NCBI GenBank assembly: GCA_951230915.1
Contig: OX579640.1
Location: 19,860,981 to 19,924,980, forward strand
Origin: Antitrichia curtipendula
Taxonomy: Eukaryota; Streptophyta; Bryopsida; Hypnales; Leucodontaceae
Direction of reading: 5' to 3'
DNA length: 64,000 nucleotides
Shown here: piece by piece, positions 1 to 10,960 of the stretch
How positions within the stretch are numbered: position 1 is the first letter of the stretch
Layout of the letters: each line of letters opens with the position of its first letter
The notes under the pieces: model-generated
What the model was told of the DNA's origin: nothing
What the model saw: the letters and a program-made list of their open reading frames with translations, nothing else
Database searches by the model: none
Position numbers and translations under genes: made by a program

Positions 1-699
1 TATAGTTCTTGTAAGGAGAAGGTCCGTTTGTCATCGATGAACGTTGGAAATGCAGGTGAAGGCGCCGTGGGGGGAGCGCTGGGCGCGGCAACGGCTGATT
101 TTTTTGAATTTGAATTTGGTCCACTGCAACCTATCAAGGGAGGGACGGTTTTGGATCCTCTTCTATGCCATTTTCTTAATGCAGGAGGTCAATTTCTTTG
201 TTTTAGTGGCACAGGTTTTAAATGGAAGCAATCGATTTTGGTACACTGACTGCGCGTGATTAGTGATTTGTCAGATTCTGTACAGAGGGCGCTTCTAAAT
301 TCAAGTGCTCCATTTTTGTTATAAAGGGAACACATTCAAGTTTGCATTGCTCCATTTCTAATGTATTAAAGGTCATGCATTGGACATTGGCATGAGCATC
401 CAAGGCTTCTCATGCATCATTTTCTGCTCTGACTCTCTCTGTTCACAGTAGTATTTAAATTCATATCTGATGCAGTCTAGGGGCCAATATAGGGACCTAC
501 GTTGCTGACACTTACAAAATGCATAAGTAATTAATTATAGATCAGAAAATTATTCTAAAAATTGCCTTGGAAGTGTTCTTCATTTCCATTTGTCAGAAAA
601 ATATTTTTATCACATTTCCTTCACCAAATTCTTGTACAGACCTGCTTTTGCCCTTATATGATCCATTTCTGAGCCTGTTACCTTAATGATGAGAAAAAT
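1..699. other. No recognisable gene
   Basis: The first 250 bases are richer in G+C than what follows and carry two overlapping open frames of about 70 codons (28-259). Neither has a motif, membrane segment or similarity I recognise. The rest is AT-rich and non-coding in appearance. It may be the 3' end of something that lies to the left of the window. Confidence 0.3.
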
Positions 700-1315
700 A
701 TGTCCAGTTTTGTTTTCAGGGCAATCAAAGCATCTTCTTGAAAAAATAACATATAAAATTTATTTTGAATGCAACTTTTATAATATTTCAAATTTTTTTG
801 TTAAACATGGTTAAGTTTGCTTGCAGAAATAATTTCACTGTTGGGAATATTGAGTTTTAATTTCATCTCAGAGCTATTCATGGTTTAGTTTTTCCTTCAA
901 TCTTGAACTTATTTTACTTCGCATTTTTTTAATGACCTAAAATTAAGTATTTTCTTATAGAATTTTTTTTTTTAGATTTTCAACTCAATTCTTCAACATA
1001 AAAAATAAAAAAATAAAAATTAGTAGTGCAAAAATTTTAAGTTAAGAAGATTCAAAGTCAAAAGAACTTAAGAACCTAGTTGAGCAAGGTGTAAAAAAAC
1101 TTGTTTTCTTCAATTTAAATGCAAATATCTTGCAATCTATATCGTCAAAGTTTTTGAAATTTCTTCCACACATTCTTATACTAGTCTACTGCAAGATCCT
1201 ACAGTTAAATATGCAAAAAAAAAAAAACTAAATTTTTTTTGCTCTTTACAATAGAAATGGCAATTTTGACTAGTTTTTGATGGAAAAAAAGGCCTTGAAA
1301 CTTCATTTGTTAACC
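700..1315 (+). repeat. Degenerate member of the TTAA element family
   Basis: This stretch follows the internal order of the complete family-3 elements at 57299-58225 and 60595-61512: a GGGCAATCAAAGCATCTTC block, a block around a C-T-C-A-A-C-T-C-A-A-T run, a block beginning CTTGCAATCTAT, and a final GAAATGG...GGCCTTG block ending in GTTAACC. The left third of the element and a clear terminal repeat are not visible, so it is a truncated relic. It has no coding capacity. Confidence 0.6.
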
Positions 1316-1567
1316 GGAAGGTTGTCTTTTTAGCATTCAAATATTACATTGGATGAATGAGAAGTTGTTTGGACGAAAGAGTGCCTTCAAACCCTCCGTT
1401 CATTGTCTAGAATATGAGACGTCAGGGTTAACTTTTGTTGTACATTGGGAAAAAGCCACCCATTGCTGCAGTACTGTGTCAAATTGTCAATGGGTTAACA
1501 ATATAGTATTAAAAAGAGTATTGTTGCAGTATTGAAACAATATACTTTTAATAAATTACAAGGCTCC

Positions 1568-1674
1568 CATTGCTTCAATATTGTTGCATTATTATTTGCA
1601 GTAATGCAACAGTATACTTTCAATATTATACTGTGAACCTATTGCAACAATATTGCAACAATATTGAAGCAATG
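1568..1674. repeat. Small inverted repeat with perfect 21-bp arms
   Basis: Bases 1568-1588 are the exact reverse complement of 1654-1674 (arm begins CATTGCTTCAATATTG). The loop and both flanks (1453-1560) carry further ATATTGTTGCA variants in both directions. The layout is that of a small fold-back MITE. No target duplication is obvious. Confidence 0.55.
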
Positions 1675-1793
1675 AGGGGTACTTTCCCGATGTACTGTAC
1701 AAGTACTCGGATGTAGAATGTACTGGATGATTTTCATCCTCTCTAACAAAACACCAAGTCTATCCCACAAGTCTCTCAGAGTATCAGACATTG

Positions 1794-3425
1794 TCACCGA
1801 GTAACCTCATCGTGCAATAATGATCTTGAGCATGAACTCCGGCATGAACTTCTCCATGAACTTGATGGCCGCTTGTTCCTCATCTTCCGTACCTTCGTGT
1901 CATCTACGGCCTCATGGAAGAAGAAGGCGAACGAGAACGGCAGCGAGGCGAACGCAGCCAGAATGGTGGCCACCATGGCCTGGACGAACGCCCACCTCGG
2001 CAAAAGAATAAAATCGATCCCATGAACCTTCATGCTCTCAGGTGGCCCTCCGAACTGCCTCAGTTCACTGATGTCCTTCCGATGTTGCGCCACTTCAACC
2101 GACGTCAAACAATGGCCAAAGGTCAACGCTATTATCAAAACAGACACCACCAAAATCGCATTCGCCGCCGTCAAGTAGTAAGCGTACTTCTTGTGTATTT
2201 TCTCGAAGTCCCGCTGCACGCCAGGGTGGTCCCTCACCACTGCCTGAATGGTTTCGTTTCGCGTCTCCAGGGCTTCGTGCATGGCGACCACGGCTTGCTT
2301 GGGATGCCACTTCACAATAAGCTCGACTAGAGTTTCATGCTTTCCTGACACTGCAAATTGCAAGAGATTCGCTAGATAGTCGTCCTCCTTGCCCTCAGAT
2401 TTCTTCACGGTTTCATACAAAAGCTGCAGTAAGAAGTCGGCTATTTCCTTATTAGGGGTCTTAGATAGAAGCTCCATGTAGAGGTCGAAAGTTAAGGTAG
2501 ATCTGGTGGGCTTTGGGAGACGATGGATGCAAAGTTCGAGGATTTTCTTGCACCCACTTCGCACTGCGTGATGCATAACCCAAATCCGTCCTGGTCTTTA
2601 ATTTTGACGACGACATCGACGACATGACTGTCGTCAACGAGATCCAGAACCAGCATTTTTTTCAAGACTCCCTGGTGACCGTTTTTCGCTGCTAAGTGGA
2701 TTGCGAGGTTGCCGTGGTGGTTTTGCTTCGCAGCAAGTTCATGCTTGTTACCCAGACTCTCGGCCTCCAAAAGAGTATCCACGACGTTTTCAAGACCCCA
2801 AGTTGCTGCTGCGTAATGGAGTCCCGTATTGCCGAACTGGTCTTGCTTTCTGAGAAACTGGGGGAAGCTTCTGACTGCCAATCTCGCCGATTTGATGATC
2901 ATGCGCGCAATTTGATCACTGGCCTTGGTCGAGCTAGCGTCGCAAGTAACGTGGAGACAGGTTTGCTTGCTGTAATTCACGGCTCCTACGTTGACTCGTG
3001 GATCATCCAGGAGGATGTCTACACAGGGTACTGATGAAGCTCTCGCGGCGGAGTGCAGAGGAGTGTCTCCTTTGCTATTCCCCACGTTTAGATCCACATC
3101 AGCCCGTTCTAGAATCAGTAACACTGAGTCCTTGCAGTTCTCCTCGTTGTCTTCGTCGTGCATTGATATTGTCAAGTGCAGGAGGGTGTTCCCTTCTTCA
3201 CCACCGAATTCAGGCAGGTTCATTTGGATTTTGGGCTGCTCCAGCAACACCCGCATGACGACGAGAGGGTCCTTGTTGAACTCCATGGCGCGCGACGGAG
3301 ATGTGTCCATGCGTTCGGAGCCGCTCCCTGGGTGTGCGTGTCAAGTGGTCTTGAACTTGGGAGGCCGAGCAACAGTGGGCATAAGCCTCCAGGGTTGCAT
3401 TCGGAGGTAGTAGTATTGACGCCAT
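1794..3425 (-). pseudogene. Ankyrin-repeat PGG-type membrane protein, copy A, frameshifted
   Basis: The minus strand encodes an ankyrin-repeat protein of the plant ANK-TM (PGG) type, usually a membrane protein of stress or defence signalling. The N-terminus (MASILL..., from 3425), the ankyrin region (3310-2492) and the C-terminal part (2576-1794) lie in different frames. Comparison with copy B shows why: two bases are missing in a GCGC run near 3292, and one base is missing near 2575, where B reads GGGCTACTGCAT and A reads GGGTTATGCAT. Ankyrin signatures such as NTLLHL, DTPLHSAARA, GNTGLHYAA and GNLAIHLAAKNGH are intact. The first membrane helix (NAILVVSVLIIALTFGHC) and a GGPP motif follow. 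The second exon with the other helices, present in copy B, is missing. The frame runs past the splice donor into non-homologous codons and ends at a TGA. This is almost certainly a pseudogene. Confidence 0.88.
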
Positions 3426-3550
3426 TGATCAACTCGGGGGTGGAAAGGAAACCCATGCATTACATGCATCTGAAATATCAGATCTGCACTCTGCAGTATG
3501 CCTATCCTAGAAATTTTTTAGCCTCAGAGTACCAGTTACAGGACGTACTT

Positions 3551-3692
3551 CACAAGGGGCTCATACTGAGTTCCCGGTGTCGAAATTCCCTGTGAGTTTC
3601 ACTTTCCCCGATGTCCCAAGTGTACGACACACTGGAGAAAGTGGAACTCACTTGGAATTTTGACACCGGGATCGCATTGTGAGACTCCTCTG
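3551..3692. mobile_element. Fold-back MITE, CACAGGGGTCTCA family, copy 1
   Basis: Nearly the whole 140 bp folds on itself. Outer arms read CACAAGGGGCTCATA...and TGTGAGACTCCTCTG, and inner arms carry the TCCCGGTGTCGAAATTCC / GGAATTTTGACACCGGGA pair. Copies are at 53435-53587 and 55611-55750. This copy sits at the same place in the duplicated segment as 53435-53587, so it was there before the duplication. Confidence 0.75.
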
Positions 3693-6661
3693 CTTCTTAA
3701 GTCCACTCGAACTTGATAATTTTCATCTCTCGGCATCACTGAAATTTAATTATCAAATGAACGATTCTGAAGTTGCTTACCTTTCAAAAGTCGAAACTCC
3801 AAATTTCATTGAAGCTTCCACTTCTAGAAATCGATCGATCAGCTTGAATTTACACTCACGGACAATCACATCGATGCATCGATGCTGGCACCCGTCTACG
3901 AATATCGGCCCGAGTTGCTCGCTTGAGTCCCACCATTGTCGAAATGCATGTGCGCCTGCAAAACCATTAATTGGTGCCATCTGTAATTTTGCAGCGGTGT
4001 ATATACACTGCAGTACTGGTAACCTAAAACCACCACCTACTGAAATCAAAGAGCTGCAGACCTGCAGTGCGAATATAATTACGTTCCAATATAGAGTTAG
4101 ACCTGATACAGCATTATACATATGTATATACATGCATATGCTATGCTACAACGAATCCCATTGCATTGCATACGCAAATATCGTTTGCAGGTTGAGGAAG
4201 TATGCTAAAATCGTTCCCTCAACTTGCAAAGCTTCATAATTGAATGAGAAGCTGAGCTGCTGAGGCGGAGTCATTCGGGTTTTGTAAGAACAAACGGTTG
4301 AAAAATAACGCTGATGAAATCATGAAACTATGCACTTAATAGAATAGAAGTTGTGTACATCGAGGTCGTATGAACAAGTCCTGGTTCAGGATAGTTTCAA
4401 AGTACTCAAGTGTCGTTGTAAAAGTCTACATTGAAGTCCCGATTGAAGTGCACACGTCTACATTGAGAGGACAGCGGATAGCATGTTCGGGTTGACTTCC
4501 AAGCTGTACTCCTACCAATACGTGCTCTCATGCAAGACTTTTTGCTGAACCTTGTAGCTAGTCGGCACTGAAACATTAGTTACCTTTCACCGAAAGCTGC
4601 GGTGAGAGCTGAAAAGTTGGCCCAAAGGAAGTTTGAGGGGGGTAGTTTTCAAGGCAACCTTGAAAACTTCTTGAACCTTTGTGGAATTTGTTGACACTTG
4701 AAGGTCTGTACTCTGTACGTGAAGGACTGTGCGAGAAGCGCTGGATGAGTTTACTAAGAGACTGGGTCTCGAAGTCCCCATCTGTCCATGCATCCGTACA
4801 GACTGCGCACAGACATATATACAGTTCTTCCAGTCTGAGAAAACCCGTTCTAGGGTAGCTTTACTGCGAAAAAGAACAGTTCTGAGCAGACATAAATACA
4901 GTTCTTCCAGTCTCCAATGGTATAGTTGGTTGTAGTGTCACCGTCATGTACAGTAGCACCTCTCTAAAGCCTCCCTCTATAAACAAATAAACCTCTGAAA
5001 AATAATATTGTCAGGCGGTCCTAAACTTGTCCCCATTACAAAGGTTGTAATTATGATTAAAAATGACCCTCTATAAACAACTAAACCTCACTAATGTAAT
5101 CTTGTCAGATGGTCTTAAATCTATTGGTTTTGAGAGGTTCTTCTGTATAGGGTTGGGAATACAGTGAAGATATTAAACCATTGAATAACGGACTAACGTG
5201 AGTCTGGAAAAGAAAGATTGAAAACAAAACTCCAAACAACAATATCGATCAGAAAGTTTAAAGAACTACGAGAGGATGACTGGTGAGAATTTGAATACCC
5301 AAAGCAGTGCTGGAAACTTGTTTAGATAATAGAATTAATCTCATTGGCAAATGGCAACCAGCCAGAAAATTTTATTTACTAAATTAGATCAACGAATACA
5401 AAAGGGTTACATATACTATCCTAGACCCAAATTCTTAATTTCAATAAGATCGTCCTATTGCAAGAAATCATGTGGAGATTTCTAGAAAACTATTAGGATC
5501 TGACAAAGAGAATATTTGAGATATGATAATGGTGGAAGAATGAATGAAATAGTTAGGAGCAACGTATTTTGGAGGGCAATTCGATTGCTCTGCCGTATTG
5601 ACACATATTGGCCTGGTCCCTCTAATGTTTGGCCAGTGCAAATGTGCAATGAGGGCATGAGGCTCACTAAGTTATTCCAAAATAGAAACTCTAGTTAGGA
5701 GAGTATGGACTTATAGGAACCAAAAATATCCCGACTGCATGCAATAAAGAGGAAGAAAATTATTCTCCTCAAATATTTTGTGAATTAGTGAATGTTTTAA
5801 TGAAACATATTTTCCATGATGAAGTAGAATTCGGATTTCCTTCAGAGCATAACAAGAAAACCATCAATTCCTTCAAAGTGGCGCGATTCCATGTGCCAGA
5901 TATTGCGATGTTCATTCAAACAAACCAGGTTAGTTAGGTTTGTTTGTACGTATTTGCTAGTACTAGTGCTTGTCCTTGCTAATCACAGAAGGTAGCAAGT
6001 ACTGATAACACTTGGAGGTTCATCACTTAAATATTAATCATGTTGAAATCTTTACAAGTATTGCGCAACTGCGGATTATAATATTTAGTGAACTGGATCA
6101 GTGACAAAAATGTTTGTACATTCACGTGTTAATACCCTGATCCTCTGTTTTTGTTCTCTACGAACATAATTTTGGTTCTGTGAAACTTTAGCATGGGATT
6201 GCACTCATCTCTGCAGGTGAAAGTGTGCACGATGGCATTCGTGGTAGGATTGGGAAGACCTAATGGAGGTGCTGGAATTCGGCCACTACGAACGGATGAG
6301 GAAAGGCGGAGATTTCGATTTCGTTTGAAATCAGGAAATTACCCTCCACGAAGCCCTCCTGAGTGGCTCCAGGAACCCGGACCTGGACCTCGAAAGAGCT
6401 GCTGTTGTTGCGAGGCACTTCACGAAGACCGTCAGTACTGCGAATCTCTACTCTGCTTGAAGGAGCTTGGTAATTAGGATCGATGTTCCTGATTTCTGTA
6501 AACAGATGCATCATCTGTTAGCAAGTCACAAGCGACATTCAAGGACTATGAGAAGTAGTGCCCTGCCTGATCGACAACATGCAGCCGCTTCAAATGTGGA
6601 GAGAATTCTCACGTTCGAGTTCTTCTTAATTTAATTGTGATTTTGTGAGTTTGACACTAAT
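3693..6661. other. Intergenic part of duplicated segment; no supported gene
   Basis: This stretch is mostly the non-coding remainder of segmental copy A. It holds the empty target sites at 4336 (TTAA), 5036 (TTAC), 5335 (TTAA) and 5494 (TA), and the site near 4695 where copy B has a fold-back MITE. At 6193-6514 both strands are open for about 90 codons. The minus frame (6514-6260, EIRNIDPNYQ..., rich in Ser, Glu and Pro) reads more like protein than the plus frame, but I do not recognise it and call no gene. Confidence 0.5.
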
Positions 6662-6935
6662 GGGCAATTTCGTTAAAATGGCGGTTTTCCGTTAGTTTGG
6701 CACTTTTCACAGTTCAGACTGTGCACTCTGAAATGGTCTGAAATGTATATTATTGTAGATTTCTGAAATTTATGTCGGTCTTAGATGTTTGAAATCTGTA
6801 TTTATCCTAGATTTTTGACATCCATAAGTATCCTAGATTTCTTAATGCCATACCTGTCCTAGTTGTCACTTTTATGGTTCATAATGGGCACTCTGAAAAT
6901 GGCACATGGAATACTGCCATTTTAACGAAATTACC
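6662..6935. mobile_element. MITE with GGCAATTTCGTTAAAATGG ends, copy 1
   Basis: The left end GGGCAATTTCGTTAAAATGG is answered at 6912-6935 by its reverse complement (CTGCCATTTTAACGAAATTACC). Between them are degenerate internal repeats of the type TAGATTTCTGAAAT and the statement-like pair GTTCAGACTGTGCACTCTGAAA. Related copies are at 7153-7469, 50070-50318 and 59515-59623, with a one-ended fragment from 42381. No coding capacity and no convincing target duplication. The superfamily is not assigned. Confidence 0.8.
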
Positions 6936-7152
6936 TATACCAACAATTCTGAAATTGGCGAGCAATGAATTCTGCCTCTAAAAAGTCTTAGAGAGAGATA
7001 AGGTAGGAGGTTCAAATTTTCAATGGTCATTTACAATCAACCATATAGGGGGGTTAAAATCAATCGTGACAATTCTGAAACTAGCAGATGCTTTTAATAT
7101 TCAAAAAATGACAATCAACATGCATGATTTTGAAACAATGAAGACCTTAAAC

Positions 7153-7469
7153 GGCAATTTCGTTAAAATGGCGGTATTCCATATGCCATTTTCAGAGCGG
7201 CCACTTTGAACTGCGAAAGTGACATCTAAGAGGGGTGTAGATTACATAAATCTTTGTCTTATATAGATTTCAAAAATCTAGCACTAATGGACATTTCAAA
7301 TCGCGCGGTCTGAACTTTGAAAGCAACATCTATGCCTATTGTAGATTTCAGAAATCTATAAATGGCTTAGATTTCAGTAATCTAGGACAGTTGAACATTT
7401 CAGAGCGGCCGCTCTGAACTGTGAAAACTGCCAAAGTTACGGAATTTCGCCATTTTAACGAAATTGCCC
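7153..7469. mobile_element. MITE with GGCAATTTCGTTAAAATGG ends, copy 2
   Basis: Same family as 6662-6935. The ends are GGCAATTTCGTTAAAATGGC at 7153 and CGCCATTTTAACGAAATTGCC ending at 7469. The inverted ends are nearly perfect and extend about 45 bp inward through TTCAGAGCGGCC. The inside holds four or five diverged units centred on AGATTTCAGAAATCTA. It lies 218 bp from copy 1 in the same orientation. Confidence 0.82.
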
Positions 7470-7957
7470 ATCTTAGCATTGGTACTGTTTTAAGCGGAAT
7501 TTGGTATTCTCCTAGTTCACATTAGAATGAGCATAAAAACCCGATATACTTCATTACAATGAGTAGTACAGTAAATAAGAATTGTTGGCCGTCATTTTGT
7601 GACTGCCAACAAATTTGAGCATTGATTTCCAAGTTACAAAGTGTAAGGAAAAGACAAAGACGGCGCATTTTTATAAGTAATTGGGCATGCATATATGTGC
7701 CATGGCCGTCGGAATTGGAAATAAGAGCGCACAGCTTTAAACACAAAGATAAACTAGCAATAATTACATCCAAGTTATGTCCCATGACATGGCAGTTGAG
7801 CTTCAATTTTTTGACCTATTCCTAGGAGCATGTCCCATAACTTCGGTATTGTCCACTACAACTCACTTCACAGTTGCAGAACATTACAAGATTGCTTAGA
7901 CAAAGTAACACAATAGTTGATGAAAGTTTAGAAGTTGTCAATTTTTGAAAAATTGCA

Positions 7958-10356
7958 GTGAATATCATGTCTGATGACAGTGCTTCGAGTGAAGGCAGCC
8001 ATGGAGATGAAGAGAACTATAAGAGACCAAGAAGTTGGGGAAGTAGTCTTTCAGACTATGTTGAAGACAGTGATGACTCTGGAGATGTGCAGAACGCTGA
8101 ATTTTTTCAATGGGCCAACCATGAAGCTGACAGAGAAGCCATGCTGGAGATGGAAGAAATGGGCATCTTCAACGAAGAAAATGTTTTATCAACAAATAGA
8201 GCGGACAAACGATCGCAACGAAGAAGGATCCAACGCGTGGATAAGCAAGAGCGTGGAAGTGATGGTGCAAGGAGTGTCCCAGACACATCTCTACTTAAAG
8301 GCAACAACATCGATGGTCTGAAATGGAGTAGCCCAAATCGACAGACTCAGCAGCCACTACATAGCTCAGACTGCAACAAAATCGGAGTGGAGTAGTAGTC
8401 CAACAAAATTGCATGGCACGGGCAACAAATAGCTCAATAGGGCCAAATCTGCAACACCACCGCAGCACATGGAGTGCCGTCCTCCCCAACTGCTGTAGAT
8501 ACATCTTCTCGAAGGAGCCCAGACCTGCACCTCCCCAAATATGGTGGACCACATCAATCAAAAGGCAAGATGAAAATGAACGGTAATTGGACCTCCAGCC
8601 AACTTTGTTGTACTATTGCAGATGTAGACAATGGTCAAAACATTACAACAGTTGCTAGAGACAATGGAATTCCATCTTCTAGCTTAAGGGGTCATGTTTA
8701 TGGTACTACAACTCAAAGAAAGAGGGGTAGGAAAAGAGTCCTAACTGATGAAGAGGATAATGAATTGGTGGATTATCTCTTGCAGATGCAGAACCTTGGA
8801 TTTCCTTTAAATATAGGTCAGTTGAGAGAGAAAGTGGAGATACTCACTCAAACTAGAATCACATCCTTCATAGATGGAGTTCCAGGAGCAGGTTGGGTTA
8901 AATGCTTTAGAAGACGACATCCTGAATTGACTTTGAGAAAGCCACAAGCACTAGACTAGAAAAGAGTTAAAAATCTGTGTCCACAGACTGTAGTCTGTTT
9001 CTATGAAAATTTACAAAAGCTTTACAGTACTCACAAGTATGAAGCACATAAAATCTGGAACTGCAACGAATCTGGCGCCCAAGCTGGAAAAGATGGAGGT
9101 GGATATGTCATTGCAAAACGCGGTTGCATAAGCGTACATATGGTAACTCCTGACCAAAGGGAATGGCTCTCAGTGCTGTCCTGCATCAACGCCAAAGGTG
9201 AGACCCTGCCAAATTTCTACATTTTCAAGGGCAAGAAAAGGAGCAGAAACTTTTAAAAAACAACAGGGGAGGAGAGTGCTGTAATGGCGATGCAGCCAAA
9301 GGCATGGATGACACATTACTTATTTCGAGCATGGATGATACATTTCTTCAATAAGGTGACAGATTTATATGGGATATCTCCATCTAACAGGCATCTGCTT
9401 ATACTAGATGGGCATGGTTCTCATGTGACATTGGATGTCATCAAACTTGCCAGGTCAAAGGGTTTAGACATGCTATCCTTTCCTTCTCACACATCACATG
9501 CCCTTCAACCACTCAACGTCACATGCTTCAAACCATTCAAGCTCTTTTTTGGGGCATACAGAGACAATTGGAGCTTACGAAATTTGGGAAAATTACCGAT
9601 CAAGGAGGACCTTGCCCAATGGGTATCTATGGCATTGAGAAGAGCTTTGAGCATTCGGAGCATTACTAAGGGATTTAAGACAATTGGTATCTTCCCAATG
9701 AACGCAATAGCTATAGACAAGAAAATGGGACCCAGTTCAGCTTATAACACTCTCATGATGGACTACAGACATAGAGCAGCATACAAAATCAACAAGAAGG
9801 ACGACTTACAGTGGAATTGGACCACTAGGAGATGCAAAAAATTTCCGTTGAAGTTTCTATCCATCTGCCAAACTGTTAGCAGTATTATGTCGAAATCGAT
9901 GGTGACAATGTACAAGCCAATTCTGAAGAGTACAATGGTTAGTCTTCAAGTGCAAATGAAGAAGATACAACAAATACAACAGACCAAGCTTTTCGAGATT
10001 TGCTACTCCTTCTGGCTATCCAGTTACCACAAATTTCGAAGACAAGAATGGAACCCCGAGTTGATTACCACAAGTCAATTCTCCTAACTGAAGCAAAACA
10101 TGTGCAAGAGTTGGAAGATGTGGCAACCAGAAAAGAAGCAGCTGCAAAGACAAACAACGGAAGCAATTAGAAAGGACAGCTCTAAAGGAAGCCAAAGCCC
10201 AAGAGAAGATAATCAAGTTGAAAGCTAAGCAAGCCAAGGCTGATCTCACACTATCAAGAAGAAATCACAAAAAACTATGGAGCCTTCAGAGCGTGCAGGA
10301 CTTAGGTGATAAATTGTATGCAGCAATCAAAACAAACGCACCAGTGAGGGCAGATG
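7958..10356 (+). pseudogene. Tigger/pogo-type transposase, 5' part, interrupted
   Basis: A CENP-B/Tigger-like transposase gene of the Tc1/mariner-pogo group. One frame runs without an indel from the ATG at 7958 to about 9815. It is broken only by TAG at 8393, 8396, 8438 and 8957 and TAA at 9254. Order: acidic Ser-rich leader, HTH region (NITTVARDNGIPSSSLR...), CENP-B-type second HTH (GRKRVLTDEEDNELVDYL... to LRKPQALD), then the DDE domain with MAMQPKAWM, LLILDGHGSH and SHALQPLN. The first catalytic Asp is replaced (NCNESG where DE is expected) and so is the third (LQPLN for LQPLD). Both are AAC where GAC is expected. After 9815 small indels move the frame two or three times. The C-terminal coiled part (ELERTALKEAKAQ-like, QLERTALKEAKAQEKII) is open again to 10356. 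The rest of the gene is at 29972-30216. It is dead as a transposase. Confidence 0.88.
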
Positions 10357-10469
10357 CAGGGTTGTCCCCGTCACGTCCTGTCCGTCCGTCAGCATGTCCG
10401 GACGGATGTCAGGATTCAACCCCGGCGTCCGTCAGGATGAAATCTGGACGAGAACCGTTGACAGAGGAT

Positions 10470-10960
10470 AAAAACTACGGAAATGGATGGATGTTCTTCA
10501 CCGACGGGCGGCGAGCTTCCGTCGACGGGCACGGAACGGGCGTGATGGACGGGTATCTGGACGGGCGGGATGGACGGGTATCTGGACGGAAAACTGGACG
10601 ACCATGTGGACGGGCGGGTGGACGGGAGGGTGGACGGGCATCTAAACAGGCATGTGGACGGGAGGGGGGGCGGTTGTGTGGACGGGTATCTGGACGGGCG
10701 GGATAGACAGGTATGTGGATGGAAAACTGGACAGGCATATGGACGGGTAATTGGACGGGCATGTGGACGGGCGGGTGGACGGGTAACTGGACGGGTAATT
10801 GGACGGGCGGGTGGACGGGCATCTGGACGGGTAAGTGGACGGGTAATTGGACGGGCGGGTGGACGGGCATTTGGACGGGTAAGTGGACAGGTAATTGGAC
10901 GGGCGGGTGGACGGAAAAATAGACTGGACGGGTGGGATTGGATTTTTGGCTTAAATGCCC
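10470..10960 (+). repeat. GACGG array 1 (left subterminal)
   Basis: Dozens of GGACGG units occur with short spacers, for example GGACGGGCGGGTGGACGGGC and GGACGGGTAATTGGACGGGT. Spacing is commonly 8, 12 or 16 bases. The array starts about 110 bp from the CAGGG end. Repeated short motifs just inside the ends are typical of hAT elements, where transposase binds subterminal sites (AAACGG in maize Ac is known). Long open frames across the array (Trp-Thr-Gly, Gly-Arg, Pro-Val-His runs) are by-products of the repeat. Confidence 0.9.

Larger units (their letters stand above)
1696..5965. repeat. Segmental duplication, copy A
   Basis: Copy A runs in the same order and orientation as copy B at 50545-59330. 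Shared landmarks are the ankyrin gene (1794-3425 against 51511-53039), the fold-back MITE (3551-3692 against 53435-53587), the block starting CTCTCTAAAGCCTCC (4952 against 55964), the block ending ACAGTGAAGATATTAAACC (5160 against 57125), and the block around ATGGTGGAAGAATGAATG (5528 against 58848). Copy A is about 4.3 kb and copy B about 8.8 kb. Most of the difference is insertions found only in B. Copy A therefore keeps the pre-insertion target sites. Confidence 0.9.

Noticed and set aside
1914..2330. Plus-strand frame opposite the ankyrin gene
   Set aside because: It mirrors the coding strand, recurs in copy B only because the DNA is duplicated, and shows no protein features.
7958..9815. 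Recoded genetic code with TAA and TAG read as Gln, as in some ulvophyte algae
   Set aside because: Gln fits most of the internal stops, but the same frames also carry frameshifts, catalytic Asp-to-Asn changes and TGA stops. TAG or TAA also ends several frames where open coding really stops (kinase-like gene, RING frame, DUF538 exon). The gene families present are streptophyte ones. C-to-T decay explains all of it.
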